From Streptomyces sp. NBC_01381 (lineage in GTDB: Bacteria > Actinomycetota > Actinomycetes > Streptomycetales > Streptomycetaceae), in NCBI RefSeq assembly GCF_026340305.1, contig NZ_JAPEPI010000002.1, positions 2,852,001 to 2,916,000 on the forward strand: a stretch of 64,000 nt of DNA, given 5' to 3'. The position numbers and the translations under genes are program-made. Below the pieces are notes generated by a model. It ran no database searches and had not been told where the DNA came from. It saw only the letters and a program-made list of their open reading frames with translations. Shown here one piece after another: positions 60,243 to 64,000 of the stretch. Every line of letters starts with the position of its first letter. The stretch's first letter is position 1.

Positions 60243-61933
60243 GCGAGGACCGCCTGACAGTAGGGCTCGTGACGGTGTATCAGCTCGGTGTGCGGTGCGG
60301 TGTCCATGACCCGGCCGTCGTGGATCAGCACGACGCGGTCCGTGACGGCGAGCAGCGCGGGGCCGGTGGTCACGAGCACCGTCGTACGGCCCTGGCGGAG
60401 CTCACGGATACCGGCCGCGATCCCGGCCTCGGTGACCGTGTCGACCGCGGTGGTCGGATCGTGGACCACGAGGACGGGCCGGTCGGCCGCCAACGCGCGG
60501 GCGAGGGCGACGCGTTGGCGCTGCCCGCCCGACAGCGAGCGGCCGCGTTCGCTGACCGCCGTGTCCGCGCCGTCCGGCAGTGTCTGTACGACCTGTGCCA
60601 CGCCGGCCGCCGTCATCGCCGGCTCCGGATCGCCGTCCTCGGGGGCCGCGGCCGTGACGTTGTCGCGGACGGTGCCCTCGAAGAGATCCGCGTCGTGCGC
60701 GGCCACCAGCATCGCCGCGCGCAGCTCGCCGGGGTCCAGGTCCCGCAGCGGTACGCCGTCGAGATCGACCGTGCCGGTGTCGGGATCGGCCGCACGGGCC
60801 AGGCAGCGCAGCAGATCGGCGGCGTGCGCGGGGTCGGTCGCGACCACGCCGAGCAGCTCGCCGGGCGCTATGTCGAGATCGATCTCCCGCAGCCCGCCGT
60901 GGCTGACGCCGTTCAGCCGCACCGCGCCGCGCACCGGACGCGGCAGCGTCTTCGCTCCGGCCGCGACGGTGTTCGGGGTGGCGAGCACCTCCGCGATCCG
61001 GTGCGCCGACGCCCGGGCCTGGGCGAGCTCGGCGTTGGCCCAGGCGAGCGACTGGAGGGGCCCGATCAGGAACAGCGAGAGCCCGACCGCCGACACCAAC
61101 TCGCCCAGGCTGATGGTCTCCTGGGCGGCCAGCCTGCCGCCGACCAGCGCGACCGCGGCGATCAGGCAGCCGGTGAGCGCGAGCACCATGCCGTTCTGGA
61201 AGGCCTGCGCGTGCGCCGCCCGCAGCGTGGCCCGCAGGGAGTCGCGGCTTGTGGTGCGGTAGCGGTCGATGGCCGCCGACTCGCCGCCGATGCCCTTGAG
61301 GACGCGCAGCCCGGACACCAGGTCGGCGGCGACGGCCGATGCGTGTGCCGCGCGCTCCTGCTCGGACGCGCTGCGGGTCTCGAGCGGCTTGCTCAGCAGA
61401 TGACCGAGCCAGAGCAGCACCGGCGTGCCGAGCAGCACCACAAGACCCAGCGTCACCGACGTACGCAGCAGGACGACGGCGCAGGTGATGAGGCCCACGA
61501 GCGCCGAAGTCCCGACCATCAGGGCCATGTTGACGGCGCCGACGCGCTTGGCGTCCTCCGTCGCGACATTGGCGAGGGCTCCGGGCAGCCGGCCGTTCTC
61601 GGCTCCGCCGCCGGGGTGCAGGACGCGGCGTACGAGCGTGCCGCGCAGGGTGTGTTCGGCCTGCGTGGCGGCGCGTTCGCCGGACCAGGCGCCGAAGCGG
61701 AAGCTCAGCGCGAGGCCGACGTAGACCACGGCGAGGACGGCGAGCCACAAGAGCAGGGCGCCGGTGTCCGACCCGGTCACGGCCCGGTCGATCACGATGC
61801 CGATCAGGACCGGTACCAGTGCCTCTCCGACCTGGTGCCCGGAGCCGAGGATCGCGCCGAGTGCGACGTCCCGGCGCTGCCGCACGACCGTGTCCCACAG
61901 GACGTCCCGCCCCGATATGTGTGAAGGACTCAC
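60239..61933 (-). CDS. ABC exporter-fold transporter, TMD-NBD half with degenerate Walker motifs (partner 1)
   Basis: 564 residues from GTG 61933 (GGAGGGG 5 bp upstream). The N-terminal membrane domain (~15-310) is of exporter type. The ATPase domain lacks the Walker A glycine-Lys core: GELLGVVATDPAHAADLL stands where GxxGxGKS/T should be, and Walker B reads LVVHDPTTAVD, with Pro in place of the catalytic Glu. The signature LSGGQRQRVALARAL is intact. This is the exact complement of its partner, whose Walker A/B are intact and whose signature is changed, so the canonical ATP site is formed by partner Walker motifs and this subunit's LSGGQ. First gene after the DmdR-type iron box. Confidence 0.9.
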   Translation of the reverse strand: MSPSHISGRDVLWDTVVRQRRDVALGAILGSGHQVGEALVPVLIGIVIDRAVTGSDTGALLLWLAVLAVVYVGLALSFRFGAWSGERAATQAEHTLRGTLVRRVLHPGGGAENGRLPGALANVATEDAKRVGAVNMALMVGTSALVGLITCAVVLLRTSVTLGLVVLLGTPVLLWLGHLLSKPLETRSASEQERAAHASAVAADLVSGLRVLKGIGGESAAIDRYRTTSRDSLRATLRAAHAQAFQNGMVLALTGCLIAAVALVGGRLAAQETISLGELVSAVGLSLFLIGPLQSLAWANAELAQARASAHRIAEVLATPNTVAAGAKTLPRPVRGAVRLNGVSHGGLREIDLDIAPGELLGVVATDPAHAADLLRCLARAADPDTGTVDLDGVPLRDLDPGELRAAMLVAAHDADLFEGTVRDNVTAAAPEDGDPEPAMTAAGVAQVVQTLPDGADTAVSERGRSLSGGQRQRVALARALAADRPVLVVHDPTTAVDTVTEAGIAAGIRELRQGRTTVLVTTGPALLAVTDRVVLIHDGRVMDTAPHTELIHRHEPYCQAVLA

Positions 61934-61967
61934 CCACGCCCCTCCGGGGTCGCCGACCGACAAAAAC

Positions 61968-61986
61968 TTAGGTGAGGCTACTCTAA
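61968..61986. promoter_or_regulatory. Iron box (IdeR/DmdR1-type) upstream of the ABC pair
   Basis: TTAGGTGAGGCTACTCTAA agrees with the actinobacterial iron-box consensus TTAGGTTAGGCTAACCTAA at 16 of 19 positions, and lies 35 bp before the ABC start and 73 bp before the divergent membrane-protein gene. It predicts repression when iron is ample. Confidence 0.82.
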
Positions 61987-62058
61987 GTTGGCTGGAAGTG
62001 CCCAGGTGGTCGTCGCCCGCCCGCAGGGCCGAGTGAGGCGCGCGATAGCGTCGCAGCC

Positions 62059-62739
62059 GTGACGATGAACGCGCGCGGGAACACCCCGGACACCAGGGCG
62101 GGCACAGCCGCATACGCCGGTCAGGGAAGCGCCGCCCGGCGGATCGCCGACGCCGTCGCCCTCCTGACGCCGCTCCTCGCGCTTCTGGTGCCGGTGGTGC
62201 TTGTCCGGGCCGGCCTGATCAATGAGGGATTCCTCTTCCTCAACATGGGCTCGCTCGTCATCGGCGGCCTGGTGGCGGCCTACGCGCACATGGGCTGGCA
62301 CGCCCGTCCGTACGACGACGATCTGCTGTCCGCCCGCACGCTGACCGGGCGGCGGACCGTCGACCTCGCCCGTCTCACCAAGGTCGGCCGCCTCGAAGTG
62401 CCGGGCCAGGCCAGGACCGACGACCGGCTGATCCTCACCGACGCACACGGCGGGCGGCTCATCCTGAACAAGCTCGCGGGCGGCGACGGCACGGTCGACA
62501 CTCTGGTGCGCCGCGCGCTCGTCCGGCGGCCGGTCGATGCCGGAGTGGTCGTGTCGGACCGCGCCGCGGAACGCCTCGACCTGCGCACGGAAGTGACCCG
62601 CCCGAACGACCGTCTCCGAGCCGGCCGCAAGCTCCGCGGGGGCCTCATCGGATTCCTGCCGCTGCTGTCCGTCTTCGTCCTCGCGCCGGCGTCCATCGGT
62701 CTGACGCTCCTGGCCTGGATGCTCGCGGACGCCGGCTGA
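62059..62739 (+). CDS. Membrane protein of unknown function
   Basis: 226 residues from GTG 62059 (ATG 62065 is equally possible). Two hydrophobic helices near the N-terminus (ALLTPLLALLVPVVLVRAGL and LFLNMGSLVIGGLVAAYAHM), a central soluble PH-like/beta-rich part (TVDLARLTKVGRLEVPGQAR, DDRLILTDAHGGRLILNKLA), and a C-terminal hydrophobic segment (GFLPLLSVFVLAPASIGLTL). No family is recognised. It shares the iron-box intergenic region with the ABC pair, so it may be iron-responsive. Confidence 0.8.
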   Translation: MTMNARGNTPDTRAGTAAYAGQGSAARRIADAVALLTPLLALLVPVVLVRAGLINEGFLFLNMGSLVIGGLVAAYAHMGWHARPYDDDLLSARTLTGRRTVDLARLTKVGRLEVPGQARTDDRLILTDAHGGRLILNKLAGGDGTVDTLVRRALVRRPVDAGVVVSDRAAERLDLRTEVTRPNDRLRAGRKLRGGLIGFLPLLSVFVLAPASIGLTLLAWMLADAG

Positions 62740-62894
62740 GGGCTCGCCGACATCGGCTGAGGGCTCGCCGAAAGCGTTCATGTGCCGTTTTGGTTCACTT
62801 GAACACTGAAACTCCTCCCGACCCACTGTTTAGCGGTTATACGGGCGTTTCAGGTTCCTTTTACCGCTGCGTTGGCTGACGTACGTAGACGGCG

Positions 62895-63254
62895 GTGGTT
62901 GTCGGACATACGGTCGCGTCGGCGCTTGCGGAACCGGCCGACCTCACGGACGACGCCGTCATCTCGCTGGCCGGCGCGACGGCCATCCGGGACAGCGTCA
63001 CCCTGCTCGTCCCGGGGTTCAAGGCGACCAACCTGCCCATCAACGTGCAGCTGCCGCCCGCCGTCCTCGCGGGTATGACCGTCACCATCGACGCGGATGT
63101 CCGCAGGGACGGCGTGGACGAGCTGTAGGAACTGCTCGGCGGCGGTCCTCTCAAGTACGGCGAGATCGCGGGACGTCTGACCCCCGCCCAGACCCGGCTC
63201 CTGAAGCGGATGTGCGTGAGCGGCTTCCTGCAGGTGGTGCCCGCGGACGCCTGA
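62895..63254 (+). pseudogene. Gene with in-frame TAG, winged-helix-like C-terminus
   Basis: One frame runs from GTG 62895 to TGA 63252-63254 but is cut by TAG at 63126-63128. Before the stop it reads ISLAGATAIRDSVTLLVPGF, then INVQLPPAVLAGMTVTIDAD. After it, in the same frame, ELLGGGPLKYGEIAGRLTPA, then QTRLLKRMCVSGFLQVVPAD resembles a small winged-helix domain. Continuous coding character on both sides suggests a recent nonsense mutation, or an assembly error, in a real gene. No ribosome-binding site precedes the start, so the 5' end may also be lost. 62740-62888 contains no gene. Confidence 0.5.
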
Positions 63255-63289
63255 CGGTATGTCAAGTACGGTCCCCACAAGTGAAGTTG

Positions 63290-64000
63290 ATGCACGATGA
63301 TGCCGTGTCGGACATGAAGCGGGACGTCCTTGTTGTGCTCTACGACGGGGTCCAGGGGCTGAGCTTCTCGGGACCGATAGAGACGTTCTCCGCCGGGTCG
63401 GCCGCGGACGGGCACGGCCCGGGTCCCGTCTACGAGATACGCACCGCTTCGGTCGGCGGCGCTCCCGTGCGTACGTCGGGCGGCTTGACCGTGGTGCCCG
63501 ACGGCTCGCTCGAAGATGCCTTGCCCGCGCATACCCTTGTGATACCGAGGGACAGTCAATTCCCCGGCCGTGGCGGCCAGTTGGCCGGTGTGGTCGGGGA
63601 GCTGGCCGACGCGGCCGGACGGGTGGCCGCCATCTCCACCGGGGTGTTCCTGCTCTGAGACGGGCGCCCTGCGCGGCCGCAGGGTCACGACCCACTGGAA
63701 GTGGTGCGACCTGCTGTCCGAGCGGCACCCGGACGTACAGGTCGACCGGGCGGCGACGGTCGTCAGGGACGGGCGGGTGACCACCGCGGGCGGCGGCACA
63801 TCGGGCATCGACCTCGCCATGTCCCTGATGTCCGAGGACATCGACCAGGAGCGGGCCGTCCGGGTGTCCACGGAGCTCGTCTCCTACCCCCGACGCCCGG
63901 GCGGGCAGCTGCAGTTCGTCCCCTGGGCGCCGCCCACGGTCGAACACCCCGTCCTGCGCGGCACCTTGCAGTGGATCTCGGACAACCTCCGCGCGGACCT
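63290..64000 (+). pseudogene. GlxA-type AraC/DJ-1 regulator, frameshifted and cut by the window edge
   Basis: From ATG 63290 (GTG 63305 or ATG 63314 possible) the frame gives the DJ-1/PfpI-like sensor domain typical of GlxA regulators: RDVLVVLYDGVQGLSFSGPI, ETFSAGS and GRVAAISTGVFLL, then a TGA at 63656. In another frame immediately after, RRVTTHWKWCDLLSERHPDV, GGGTSGIDLAMSLMSEDIDQ and LVSYPRRPGGQLQF continue the same protein, right to the edge, where the AraC HTH would begin. A single-base indel near 63645-63660 explains this. The usual nucleophile Cys of the STGVF region (often SxCxG) is Thr here. Confidence 0.75.

Overview
The window looks like Streptomyces chromosome. It is very GC-rich with strong third-position G/C bias, uses many GTG starts and one TTG start, and carries Tat and lipoprotein signals, a large ATP-binding LuxR (LAL) regulator, IdeR/DmdR-type iron control and typical actinobacterial families. 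All functions are read from sequence motifs and family knowledge; no database search was possible.

1-18.6 kb is ordinary, mostly catabolic and regulatory chromosome: the end of kbl, two LysR regulators, a class A beta-lactamase lipoprotein and a TauE/SafE exporter. A LacI regulator sits next to an SsuABC/ThiXYZ-like ABC importer. Then come an XRE-cupin regulator coupled to a GNAT enzyme, a secreted ThuA/PQQ-type sugar dehydrogenase/PKD/CBM protein in operon with a Tat-exported sugar isomerase-like protein, an alpha/beta hydrolase, an MmcQ/YjbR protein and a split transketolase. The same 14-bp LacI-type palindrome lies at the promoter of the ABC operon and 99 bp upstream of the ThuA/dehydrogenase start, so one regulator may join the two loci.

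18.7-36.1 kb is accessory DNA between tRNA-Pro(GGG) and an exact 36-bp copy of that tRNA's interior. It holds a DUF262/DUF1524 (GmrSD-like) defence candidate, a GPP34-like protein, a thioredoxin-like protein with a degenerate active site, and a PucR/CdaR regulator divergent from a ferredoxin-reductase/acyl desaturase pair. Two DNA-ligase fragments are cut at the same codon. There are also a secreted trypsin-like protease, several broken insertion sequences, and a tightly overlapping five-gene operon built around a large peptidoglycan-binding, DUF1906 glycoside-hydrolase-like protein. No integrase was found.

36.4-50.4 kb is a biosynthetic cluster with teleocidin/lyngbyatoxin logic. It has an A(NMT)-PCP-C-A-PCP-R NRPS whose hand-read codes fit Val then an aromatic residue (Trp), MbtH, a P450, a DMATS-fold indole prenyltransferase and two SAM methyltransferases. 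The expected route is N-methyl-Val-Trp-ol, then indolactam V, then a prenylated and C-methylated or cyclised teleocidin-type product. IS remnants flank the cluster, and a 58-bp imperfect direct repeat brackets the cluster plus the LAL regulator.

51.6-64 kb holds the LAL regulator, a small secreted I36-type protein, a patatin-like phospholipase with a C-terminal membrane anchor, a VOC protein, and a heterodimeric ABC exporter-fold pair with complementary degenerate ATP sites. An iron box precedes the ABC pair. A membrane protein and two broken genes (one with an in-frame TAG, one frameshifted GlxA/AraC-type regulator) reach the window edge.
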